A DNA stretch of 64,000 bases, from NCBI RefSeq assembly GCF_905220565.1, contig NC_059421.1:2056001-2120000 (forward strand), read 5' to 3'. A model generated the notes under the pieces. It was not told the DNA's origin, did not search any database, and worked only from the letters and a program-made list of their open reading frames with translations. A program made the position numbers and the translations under genes. This DNA is from Melitaea cinxia. Taxonomy: Eukaryota; Arthropoda; Insecta; Lepidoptera; Nymphalidae. Below, piece after piece: positions 39,705-49,912 of this stretch (position 1 is its first letter; each line of letters begins with the position of its first letter).

Positions 39705-40332
39705 GTGTTTGCTCGCAAACGAAAAAAAAACCGACTTCAATTACATCGACGAGTAATACAACGTAGATCGACGAAAAAATAGTCAAGTAACTACGCGTTA
39801 TCAAAGATTACTCAAAAGGTAGTTATCAGATCTCGATAAAATTTAAATGTGACCACATGATAAACATCAGCTTTCGATTAAATTAAAAATTATCAAAATC
39901 GGTACACCCAGTAAAAAGTTATTACGGATTTTCGAAAGTTTCCCTCGATTTCTCTGGGACCCCATCATCAGATCCTAGTTTCCTTATCACGGTTCCAAAC
40001 TAAGGATATCCCCTTTCCAACAAAAAAAGAATTATCAAAATCGGTACATCCAGTAGAAAGTTATGCGGTATAATACAACGTAGGTCGACGAAAAAAGCGT
40101 CAAGTAAAAACGCATTATTAGATATAACTCGAAAAGTAGTTGTTAGATCTCAAATAAATTTAAATGGGACCAATTGGCACACACCACCTTTCGATTAAAA
40201 CAAAATTTGTCGAAATCGGTCTACCCGGTCAAAAGTTCTGATGTAACATACATAAAAAAAAAAAAAAAAAAAAAAAAAATACAGTCGAATTGAGAACCTC
40301 CTCCTTTTTTGGAAGTCGGTTAAAAAACTAAA
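39705..40332 (-). repeat. Dispersed repeat family G, full-length type copy
   Basis: Plus strand begins 'gtttgctcgcaaacgaaaaa' and ends 'ttttttggaagtcggttaaa', with short A runs near 40255-40280. Two internal halves resemble each other. Other copies: 45255-45810, 55045-55490, 62220-62480, and worn ones at 8840, 37765, 40655, 42430, 52715 and 56830. No coding capacity, class unknown. Confidence 0.75.
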
Positions 40333-40654
40333 TAAAACCTATTTGAACAAATTGGTGACAATTTCCATACAAAGTCGTTTTCTACAACTTTTACTACTAC
40401 TTTCCTTTTCTTACTTTTGAAAATAGGCTAGTCAAAATACATTTTCGTTACAAAAATATTTTTTTCCAAGTTTAAGCTTCCTATATGACGAAATATAATT
40501 TATACCTGATTGTTAAAACGAAATAAATATCTCAACATTTAATATATGTATATATAAGTGATCAATTATTATGTGTTTGTTAGTAACATTACATTGTCCT
40601 TACGTAATATATAGTAGGTATATAAAGATTTTTTTTTATTTGTTCCTATAAAAG

Positions 40655-40950
40655 TTTTTCTTCTAAAGAATTATCAATTCAATATACTATAATACAACGT
40701 AGTTACTCAATATATCTGTCAATTGAATTCACATTATAAGAAATAGCTCAAAAATCACTCATCAGATCTAGATTAAATTTAAATGTAACATGACAAGTAC
40801 AAGATATAGATTAAAAAAATAAATAAAAATAATTATAAAAATCGCTAAATCCAGTAAAATGTCAGGAGGTAACACACAAAAATATAATCGAATTGAGAAC
40901 AAAAAGAATTTTTGAAATCGGTAAAAAAATAGATGTTGCAAATCATTTAT
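40655..40950 (-). repeat. Worn family G copy
   Basis: 'ctagattaaatttaaatgta' and 'aattgagaacaaaaag' follow the family order with many changes. Confidence 0.5.
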
Positions 40951-41524
40951 AGTTTGTCTGGTAAGCAGCATAAATTTAAGGCGACCGACGTCGCGAGGCG
41001 TGACATGTTATCGAGTTAGCGTGGTTCGTGTAATGGTTGTTTTATTTCTGTATTTATTAAGATCTCGAGACACTGTAATCTTCCTATAACTATTAATTAT
41101 TTCGATATAACGACGAAGTTTGATAGGTCAGCTAGTATTTACACACACATATTACATATACTACGACAGTTACTATGTCTATCTGTTAGGCTTTCGTGGT
41201 TGTTGATAAGCGAAAACCCGAAAACGACTGGATTAATTCTAGCAGCATTTTTTTAAGTTTTCTAATATTTTATAGAAGTTATGAAAAATATTATAAAACT
41301 GCACGCGCAAGACATGTCAACGTCTGTCTTGTCAGACAACTTTATATATAATAAATTGTCTCTGTGATAATTTTAAAAGAGAAAGGATCATAATCTAAAA
41401 GGACATCAGTTTATAAACTATTTCAATTCTAATATATGTATATAAATAATTACGTTATTTAAAAAAATATTTTATTGTTACACAATAGAATAAATATTGT
41501 TTTTTTTTTTATCATAGTCAATAT

Positions 41525-41612
41525 TGTTTGCAATAAATCGAAATTGAAATTTTCTCTATTCAAGTACGCCGCAAGCACTTTTGAATCGTCATTTTACAAA
41601 TTCAACTTATAA
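41525..41612 (-). repeat. Family E reverse fragment
   Basis: 'agcacttttgaatcgtcatt' is the inverse of the family E end. Confidence 0.65.
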
Positions 41613-42120
41613 TTGTTTTTAATTAATTCATTATGGTTAAAATGGTATTAAATAAATTAAGCTTATAGGGAAGAAACAGCTAATTAGTTATAAGTATGCG
41701 CGTTGTACTGCACAATACAACATAACTACTACAACTGTCATAAATTTTTTTTTAACAATGTATTTGCAGTATACAATAAATTATGAATAAAAAAATTAAA
41801 AAATATATTTATAAATTTTTTAATTTAATCGTTAAAATATTTCCGGCCAGTACTTTTAAATATATAATTATATCTGAGTTGAAGGTTGTAAGAGCATTTA
41901 AAAATAATTGCAAACTTACAAAAATTACCGACTAAAACCCTTTTTACAGAAACTACATACTTTTGTATATTTCTCGGAATAACCGGAATTGTATGATGTT
42001 TAAAGTAATGTTTTATTCGAGTACTAAAGCTTGTTCATTCCTGAAATGAGTCACATGGATTCAAACCGAGCAAGCTTTTTTGTGGTGGTTGTGTGTTCCT
42101 GTTACATTAGCTGACTGATT
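41613..42120. other. AT-rich DNA
   Basis: No gene or element recognised. Confidence 0.4.
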
Positions 42121-42121
42121 T

Positions 42122-42355
42122 AACTGAGGTAGGGCACAGCAGGAATTCCCTGCTCAAAATATGGAGCAGCCCAACTGGGGAAGTACCTCGACTTTACAGA
42201 AGATCACAGCTAAATAATACTGTTTTCAAACAGTATTGTGTTCCTGTTGATGAGTAAGGTGACCAGAGCTCCTGGGGGGGGGGGGTTGGGGATTGGGTCG
42301 GCAACGGGCTTGCGACGCTTCTGGTGTTGCAGGCGTCTATAAGCTACAAAGCTAA
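42122..42355 (+). mobile_element. SINE family A, 3'-truncated
   Basis: Starts 'ctgaggtagggcacagcagg', contains a run of nine to ten G near 42278, and stops at 'gcgtctataagcta' before the usual end. Confidence 0.75.
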
Positions 42356-42429
42356 GCTAAAAAGTACTTTTTGTCACGTAATTTGTATGAAATTAGAATA
42401 TTATGTGGGTGAAACCACGAATCGTGACT

Positions 42430-42675
42430 AGTCTTATACAAAATCGTGTTTACTTGCAAACGAAAAAAAAATCGTCATCAAATTATTTTGTAGGTTGTCG
42501 AAAAGAATATTAAAATAATACTCATCATTACAAATAACAAATAAATACTTCTTAAATCTCAATCAAATTTAAACTAGACCGCAAGACAACACCAGCGTTC
42601 GATAAAAAAAAAAAATATAAAAATTGGTGAACCCAGTAAAATGATACCCTTTTTTTGAAGTCGTTTACTAAAGTA
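42430..42675 (-). repeat. Worn family G copy
   Basis: 'gtttacttgcaaacgaaaaa' at one end and 'ttttttgaagtcgttta' at the other. Shorter than the full type. Confidence 0.55.
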
Positions 42676-43445
42676 AGTAAGTAAAACCACGGAACATAAT
42701 TAGTGTGCATAAAGACGAAAATAATAATTATATAACCTGTTTTATAAAATGCTTTATATACATAATATTTACTAAATCAATTAATTCGTGTTCTAAGTAC
42801 AAAGTGACCTCACGAAAAGTGAATGTTTGTCCTTATTCCCCTCGGTACTGTTGTAAACATAATATCGTATTTATTGTAATTTTTGTATGTATTATTGATT
42901 TTTTTTTTTAACTTTTACGACCTTGTGTCAAGGTTTGGTTGTACCTTCGATTGGTTTTTGACATTAAATTATAATTTTTTTTATAAGTCATTTAAAAAAA
43001 AAACGAAATTATTATGACATACAAGTAAGGGTGGGTATCCTGCAATTAAAATTCTGTTAACTTAAAAAAAAGTACTGGCATGAAAGCGTATATAAAAAAG
43101 TCATAATAAAGTGTAAAAAGTAATGTTATTATTTACTTTTGTTTTGATATATAAAATTGCATTCAATAGCTACTATTATTATTTCATTTAAATTAAACTA
43201 TAGATAACGGTTTATCTGTTGTACAATAATTAATCAAAACAATTTTACGTACCGATTGCGTTTAAATATTAATTGTTTGTTTATTTTTAACAGTAAAATA
43301 TTATTGAATTTTATTGCAAAAATTAAATAGTTATTTTTTTAATGTCACATTCCGTGGCTGTATAAATCTATACTTTACTTTGTAATCCGTGAAAAAAAAC
43401 ACAGGCACTAAATAAAACCGCGCAATCCGCACTAAAAACGTTTAC
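42676..43445. other. AT-rich DNA
   Basis: No gene seen. Confidence 0.4.
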
Positions 43446-43449
43446 TTAC

Positions 43450-43700
43450 GAGGTTCCTCGGTTTAAAAATAATAAATAAATAAGGGATATAAACACACGT
43501 GCACACGCGATGGTGTCGTTTGGCTGACTGGATGACGATCGTATCACAGATGATATTTGTAAGGCGTTATGCGCTTGTGTGAAAACTGGAAAATCAATAT
43601 GGCGACCGCGTTTAATAAGGACCTGTTGAGTTTCGCGGGTTTTTTGACAAGTCACAGTGACGTAGGCTTTCGGGTCTTTCATCGGATGACGTCGACTTTG
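43450..43700 (-). promoter_or_regulatory. Pu: Candidate promoter and untranslated first exon of GTP cyclohydrolase I
   Basis: A GC-richer island in AT-rich DNA. On the minus strand it holds 'GACGTCAT', 'TACGTCAC' (CRE-like) and 'GTCGCCATATTG' (a GCCAT core as bound by YY1/Pho-type factors). A donor 'GTAAGT' follows at 43449. It could start a transcript spliced over about 9.4 kb to the acceptor at 34013. The 78-codon frame across it has no known domain. Confidence 0.3.
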
Positions 43701-44207
43701 TTTTTATTTTTTAGTAAAAATAAGGCTGTATGAAAAGATAACTTAACGAACTTGATTTACAAATTGGTAAAATTTATTTAATACCGTACGAATGGAAAGT
43801 TTTTATATTTATTTGAGTACTAGTAACATCTTTGAATGCTGTTTTTAAATACAAAAGACAAAAAAAAAAACAATAATAATATGAATGCTAAATACCTTTT
43901 TAAACACAAACATTGACATTTACAATTATAGTATGGTATTATAGACGTAGATGCGAAACTTTGAGATATGGAAAGATTCTTTCGTTAATTTTAGTTGAAA
44001 AGTGGGTACATTGATAAAAAGTTTGCCATAGTTACTGTTGAGTCTGTAGCGTTTTTTTTTTTCATTATTTCTAAGAAAATACGCATTTGGGATTAAATAT
44101 AGCTTGTGTCCATTTCGGGGTTTTTTCTAAGCTATGTGCATGCCAAATTTTCTGTTATTCGAGATGAACAAACGGACAAATTCACTTCCGCATTTGTAAT
44201 CTTATAT
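43701..44207. other. AT-rich DNA
   Basis: No gene seen. 44090-44207 reads like the end of a dispersed non-coding repeat ('cttccgcatttgtaat'). Confidence 0.4.
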
Positions 44208-44238
44208 ATAAAATTCTCGTGTCACAAATGTTAGTTAA
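44208..44238 (+). repeat. Family F, left part of an interrupted copy
   Basis: 'tataaaattctcgtgtcaca' then TTAA, resuming at 48624-48775. Confidence 0.75.
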
Positions 44239-44913
44239 GAGGAAAGGGTACCGAAGAGACTTTTCAAAAATAGGTATTTGAATAAAATGTTTCTGTCGCG
44301 CTGCATGCCGCTACCGCGCCCCGCGCCATCTCCGCCCCGTTTTTTCTATGTGTGACTGTCGTTTTGTTAGTGTGCGTGCGCCGGCTATTCAGCTATTAAT
44401 TGTTGACGATACTTTAGTATTCGCATCTTTCGTTTGTGATTGACTACGAGTACATATAGCGCATAGTGCTATTTTTCTGAATTTGGCTTGTTTTATTGAA
44501 TTTGTTCTGTATCGTATTGCTGTGACTCGGCTTACTATTATTGAATTTCGTAAACTACTTATTATTTATGTTTTATTATTTTGAATTGGATACTCTTTGT
44601 GACTTGATACGTGTCTATATTTTTGTGGGTAATTATCGAAATACTTAGGTACTTTATTTATGAATTAGGTATGTAATTACATGGTTGAGGTGTGTGTAAG
44701 AATGGGTAATGAAATACATACATAATTATAGTGTATACATGAGTACATAGTATAAGTGTAAGTATAGTATATATATGTAATATAGTACATACACAGTATA
44801 AAATGTTTGCCTTAGTACCTATATAATTTGTAATGTCTCATGTTTGTCGCAGTTATTAATACATGGGTATAGGTTATATATATTAATTAACATATAATTG
44901 CGGCGATATAACA

Positions 44914-45039
44914 ATGGTTAAAAATAATATTATAAATAAAAAAAAAAACAAGAAAAGCCGCCTGCGTGAAGAACAACTATTAGAAAGTCAATTGAAAAAG
45001 CTGGAACAAGATAAAAATTCAATAATTACACAAAGATAG
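44914..45039 (+). CDS. Short charged open frame in the TTAA element
   Basis: 41 codons, Lys/Glu-rich ('KKSRLREEQLLESQLKKLEQ'), able to form a short coiled coil. Could be the first exon of an element protein. No family recognised. Confidence 0.2.
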   Translation: MVKNNIINKKKNKKSRLREEQLLESQLKKLEQDKNSIITQR

Positions 45040-45254
45040 CTAAATAAATTACACCAATTTCAAACATTATGTACTGTACACTTACAAAAATCATGAAGGC
45101 GATTTTTTCAATTATTATTTTATTTATGTTTTTTTAGTTAGGCAAATTACGTAATCGATTGAATTTTTTTAAAGAGTGGTTGATTAACATGACATAACAT
45201 AACAATACACTTTATTGAACACCAACAGAAAATAATAATACGTATCAGATTGAT

Positions 45255-45810
45255 TTTTAACCGACTTCCAAAAAAGGAGGAGGTTCTTAATTCGACTGTA
45301 TTTTTCTTTTTTTTTGTATATATGTTACTTCAGAACTTTTGACTGGGTGGACCGAGTTCGACTTGTACGCAAAGGAAAAAAAGCCGACTTCAACTACTTC
45401 GACATGTAATACAACAAAGGTAGACGAAAATATAGTCAAGTAAATACGCGTTATTAAAGATTACTCAAAAATTTGTTATCAGATCTCGATGAAATTTAAA
45501 TATGACTACACGATAAACATCAGCTTTCGATTAAATTAAAAATCATCAAAATCGGTACACCTAGTAAAAAGTTATGCGGTATAATACAACGTAGGTCGAC
45601 GAAAATAGTCAAGTAATAACGTATTATTTATATTACTCGAAAAGTTGTTGTTAGATCTCAAATAAACTCAAGTGAGACCAAATGACACACACCACCTTTC
45701 GATTAAAAAAAAATTTGTAGAAATCGGTCCACTCAGTCAAAAGTTCTGAAGTAACATACATAAAAAATACAGTTAATTGAGAGCTTCCTCCTTTTTTGGA
45801 AGTGGGTTAA
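45255..45810. repeat. Family G copies in inverted array
   Basis: Plus-strand family G tip at 45255-45365, then a reverse copy 45366-45810. Ends 'ccgacttccaaaaaaggagg' and 'cctccttttttggaagtggg' pair as a foldback. Confidence 0.65.
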
Positions 45811-46067
45811 AAATAGAAACCGATTTTACACGTCTATAGAATTCCTAAGTCTACAAGCTTGAACAGTGAAAGATTTAGTATAAATGAAAGAGGAATGAGA
45901 GGGAAATTCAAGAAGTAAGCTTTCCTCAGAACGAAAACTGCGTTCATTGGAATCACTAAGAAACTTAAATCGTCGTTTTAGATAAGCAGGTACAACAGGA
46001 TTAAAAAGAATAGAGTAAAGTAAGTTGAGAATATACGTATTCCCGAAGTAGGGAATTGGGTGCCACT

Positions 46068-47471
46068 CAGGGCGTAACTACTGCCGTATCAGCCGTATCA
46101 ATGATACGGGGCCCCCTATTTACAGGGCCCCTAAGGTGTGTAAGCAAAAATTAGTAAAATGCTATCCACAATGTCACTTAATCTTGTGCTTCCTGGAAAA
46201 AAGAATAAAAAAACTGTCATACATACCTATAGAGTTTTAACTTCAGAAATGACTGAAGTCTGAAAAGCAGTCCCCTTTTATCCGAGTCAAGCGTGCGCCC
46301 AATTGTTGATAACATTCTGTATCGTTTATTTCGGGATTCAGTTAATCATTATGAACAATGAATTAATCTTTTTTATATAACAATGGGGCACACAAGCAGA
46401 CGAAGCCATCTGATTTATAACGGCTACCGTCGCCCATGGCCTTTAGAGAAAAGATGTAGACACTAGACGCTTTAAAACCCCCAAATTTTAGCAAGGTCAT
46501 TCCACACTTTGAATGTACGCGGAAACATTGCGCACGAAGCTCGCACATTGGTTGCAAACCACTGGTGGATACAATTAGCACCACTAGACTTCTTGACATC
46601 GAAATAATGCAGAACACGACAAACGACACTGCTCATAGTGCACATTACGCATCGCGTGTTCGCACCGTGGAATGTTCGGTGGTGCTTTTCCCTCATCGTC
46701 AAGAGTTGAATTCGACGCAATAAGAGTGCAAAAAATTTCGCTTACTTTTTCGCATAATATGTCAGAGAGCCTTCAGGTTCGCACAATGATGGAAGTGTAG
46801 ACTAAAGAAAGTTACCTTCGACAGCTTTCGTAAGAAAAAAAAGGCATGGGTTCCATTTGGAAAGCCCAATAGTCTCTCGCCAATTCTGCTGTGTTTGAAC
46901 TTTGCCCTAGCGATTTACTACCTGTAAGACCTGGAGGCAGCGTTGAATCTCTTCTTCAGGTTATGCGCCTGTGAATCCCCCATATAGATGCGGAAGATTC
47001 ATAGGAATTCACTAATAGTATTGGCCTCACAGGCTGAAGCGAACGATCCCCCGCATCTATTGCTGCAGGTTAAGGCTAATAACTCTCCAGCTTGGAACTA
47101 CAAGCTCTTTAAATTAGCTTAAAATCCGAAATTCAAAACATTCATCCCATTAAAGAACTCATGGAATTATTACTGATAAAATTCAATAGCCTTGCATCCA
47201 ATTTTCCGGAGGTATTAACTTGATGTTTTTCAAAACTAAAACTGATAAAAAATTACCTAAGGATTTCGATGGAACAGGAACAGCTACAGCAGACTACACT
47301 CACTATTGTCTATTCTAGGAGGAAGTTATAACTTATAATCAATAAACATTTATTTTAATTCAATGCAAGCATTTTTTGTGAGAAATCTTTACCCATCATT
47401 TGCCTGCCCCCCCACTAATTTTGATACAGGGTCCCAAGGTTCCCGGGGTTCCAAGGAATGCTACGCTAGTG
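46068..47471. mobile_element. hAT-like element remnant
   Basis: Left tip 'cagggcgtaactactgcc' is the hAT-type tip I know from insects. The right tip 'gctacgctagtg' is a worn inverse. Eight-base flanks GTGCCACT (46060-46067) and GGGCCACT (47472-47479) differ at one base. Coding is broken (for example 'NNSPAWNYKLFKLA' near 47080-47125). Confidence 0.6.
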
Positions 47472-48278
47472 GGGCCACTTGAGTTTTTTACGCAATTCAG
47501 AAATATGATTCTATTTGCGAAGTCCAAATACGAATCGCATAGGTACATAGATTCGACCAAATTTAATAATCTGCTCCTCAGTAATGTCAAGAAAACAACT
47601 AAGCAATTTTTTACCGATGAAAAAAAAACAGAGGAGATTCTAAAGTCGCTACGTACCTATATTTATTTATGTTTGACCATGCATAGCTTTTTACAAAGTA
47701 TTCCGAAATTGATAAAAAAATATATTGGAAAGAGTAAACCCCGAAGTTGTTTTTCGCCTAGGAGGCGAGGAAGAAGCGCGCCTCGCAGCTTGCTTGGCAT
47801 AGGCATGGGAAAGAGCAGTCCTAATTTTTTAAACTTTCTTATTGTATTTTTTATTAGTATTACGGTAATAATAATCATAATATACTTTTTTGAAATCCTT
47901 GTATTGAGCCCTTTTGATACCAAAAACAAACAACACAGTTATTTACCATAATTATCATTGTTATTTGTTAGCGAAACCCTTCGTTAGCCCAGGTTTGCAC
48001 AGTGTTACAATAAAAACCGCATATACAAATACGGTTTTATTGTAGTTATGAAAAGAGAAATTATTTAATTTTGTTAATACGAATTTTAGAAAATATCGAC
48101 TAAAAATAACATCACTAGTGTATCGATATAATTGTCGACTATGAGGCATCACTTCGCTGGCGTATATACATATTGCTTTGACCCTTCCCTCCCCCAGACC
48201 TATCCCCCAAAAAGCAAGAAAGGGACAACTGCAGCTCAGACCGTTTTAGGTATATAATTTTTGACCAAAACAGTGTTT

Positions 48279-48590
48279 CGTAGTCGACTGTTTTCTCCTC
48301 AGAACATGGCAATTTTTTAAAAATTTTTTTTTTAGAAAATAAAAGAAGACTTCGGCTATGCCCCTATGTTTTCATTTTTTTGAAAATATGCATATATTTT
48401 TTTTAATGAGTGTCTGAAAATGTACAAAAAATTATGCAATATTTCGAGTTTTTGAAGTCTCCTAATTCCTATGATAATAAGAATATGAAAAAAATCAAAA
48501 CATAGGGGCATGGTCATGGCAGCAAAGAGTTCTATGTCACAAAAATATTTGATCTAGTGTCATTATCCAGGGAGAAAACAGTCGACTACG
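48279..48590. repeat. Nested inverted repeats at the right end of the TTAA element
   Basis: The perfect 20-base arm 'cgtagtcgactgttttctcc' at 48279-48298 is inverted at 48571-48590. A second pair, 'gcccctatgttttcattttt' at 48360 and its near inverse at 48487-48509, lies within. It may be a separate 312-base MITE or the element's subterminal structure. Confidence 0.75.
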
Positions 48591-48627
48591 TTTGTATGGA
48601 GAAAGACCCGGTACCCTTTCCTCTTAA

Positions 48628-48775
48628 AATACTCCTCCGAAACGGTTGGACCGATTTTTATGTAATTTTGTGAGCATATCGGGTAGGTCTGAGAATCGGC
48701 CAACATCTATTAAGGGATTAGGGGGATTAAGGAATTAAATAAAGTATGAGGCAAAACAACGTTTGCGGTGTCAGC
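48628..48775 (+). repeat. Family F, right part of the interrupted copy
   Basis: Resumes 'atactcctccgaaacggttg' and ends 'aacgtttgcggtgtcagct'. Confidence 0.75.
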
Positions 48776-49474
48776 TATTATTACTATAGATTATACACAC
48801 TTTTTCTTTTTTTTTATAAGTTATAATTATTTTTACCAGTTTCAATCTTTAACATCGCTTGCATGACTTTTAATCTGAGAGTATTTGATAACGTTTATCC
48901 TTGTTCTTCTTCTTTCCTTAGTAACAGCGAACAAAAAACAAAAAAAGACATAAAAAAATAACACAAGTATCTGTAGCGTATCTCGACTATATTTGTATAT
49001 GATATGATCTGAATTTCATGTTATTTTATTACTTTCTACGTATTTCTTTTAACACAAATGTAAATACTCTTTGTTCCGAAATAGAAAAGACTTAAAATTT
49101 CTCACTCTTCATTTCATCACTGAGTGTGACATAGGCTATATTTTAGCGGGAGATAACAGGACAGCCAGAATCGTGTAATTATGCAGGCGAAGCTAGTGGC
49201 GGAGAGCTAGGCAATTAAATATAAGGGTGGTTTTATTTCGTACCACAACACGGAAATCTGTAAATCCGCTTAGACCCCCAGCAATAACAAATATATCATG
49301 TACTATTCTGTAATACTCTATACCTACTAGAACTGTATGTACAAAGTAGTATTTGTCTGTCTGTTGGTTACTTGCAAATAATGTTTAAGAGTGTTTATTA
49401 TATTTGGGAATTTTAATAATACTAAACATAAAATTAAGTTTTATTTCTATATTTTATTATTGAAGCGGGGCAGA
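48776..49474. other. AT-rich DNA with repeat scraps
   Basis: About 49120-49200 holds 'gtgacataggctatatttta' and 'ggcgaagctagtgg', resembling parts of the Helitron-like element at 36364. No gene. Confidence 0.45.
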
Positions 49475-49690
49475 GAACCTTAAGCAAACAGAAGATCACA
49501 GCTAAATATTACTGTTCTCAAGATGTGTTGTGTGCATGTGGTGAGTAAGGTGACCAGAGCTCCTAAGGAGGTTCGTGGGTAGAATCGCTAAAGCGCTTTC
49601 GATGCTTTTGGTGCTGCAGGCGTTTGGTAACCGCTTATCAACAGGTGGGCCGTAAACTTCTTACCGCGCTTTTCGTACAAAAAAAAAAAA
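49475..49690 (+). repeat. Worn SINE family A
   Basis: 'cagaagatcacagctaaata' and 'gtgagtaaggtgaccagagc' survive. The 3' end is changed and followed by an A run. Confidence 0.65.
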
Positions 49691-49779
49691 TATACGTAGG
49701 TAATTTATATAAAGAATATATTAGTTTTAAAAGGCTACAGGAAACTTTTTCCATTAAGAGTAATTAGTAATTTTAGTTC

Positions 49780-49912
49780 ATCACATCACATCAGCCTATC
49801 GCAGTCCACTATTGGACATAGGCCTCCACAAGTTCGAGCCGAAATTGACGTGAACTCATGTTTTTTGTCCATAGTCACCACGCTGGGCAGGCGGGTTGGT
49901 GACCGTATGAGT
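49780..49912 (-). repeat. LINE/SINE tail family T fragment
   Basis: 'cagtccactattggacatag' through 'ccacgctgggcaggcgggtt', reverse orientation, truncated. Confidence 0.7.

Larger units (their letters stand above)
44239..48623. mobile_element. 4.4 kb element with TTAA flanks and 15-bp inverted ends
   Basis: TTAA stands at both edges (44235-44238, 48624-48627). Inside them 'gaggaaagggtaccg' at the left is exactly inverted at the right. The host sequence is a family F repeat, so the join is clear. TTAA is the target of piggyBac-type elements, but the tips do not begin CCC as those usually do. The left end holds a GC-rich promoter-like stretch (44290-44400). Nested inside are family G (45255-45810), a hAT-like element (46068-47471) and an inverted-repeat unit (48279-48590). 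No complete transposase was recognised. Confidence 0.7.

Noticed and set aside
43446..43682. 78-codon minus-strand open frame in the GC-richer island
   Set aside because: No known domain. The region looks more like a promoter with an untranslated exon.
47400..47951. 183-codon open frame on the plus strand
   Set aside because: It begins in the right end of the hAT-like element and crosses into unrelated DNA. No domain is recognised and composition follows AT-rich DNA with poly-Ile/Lys runs.
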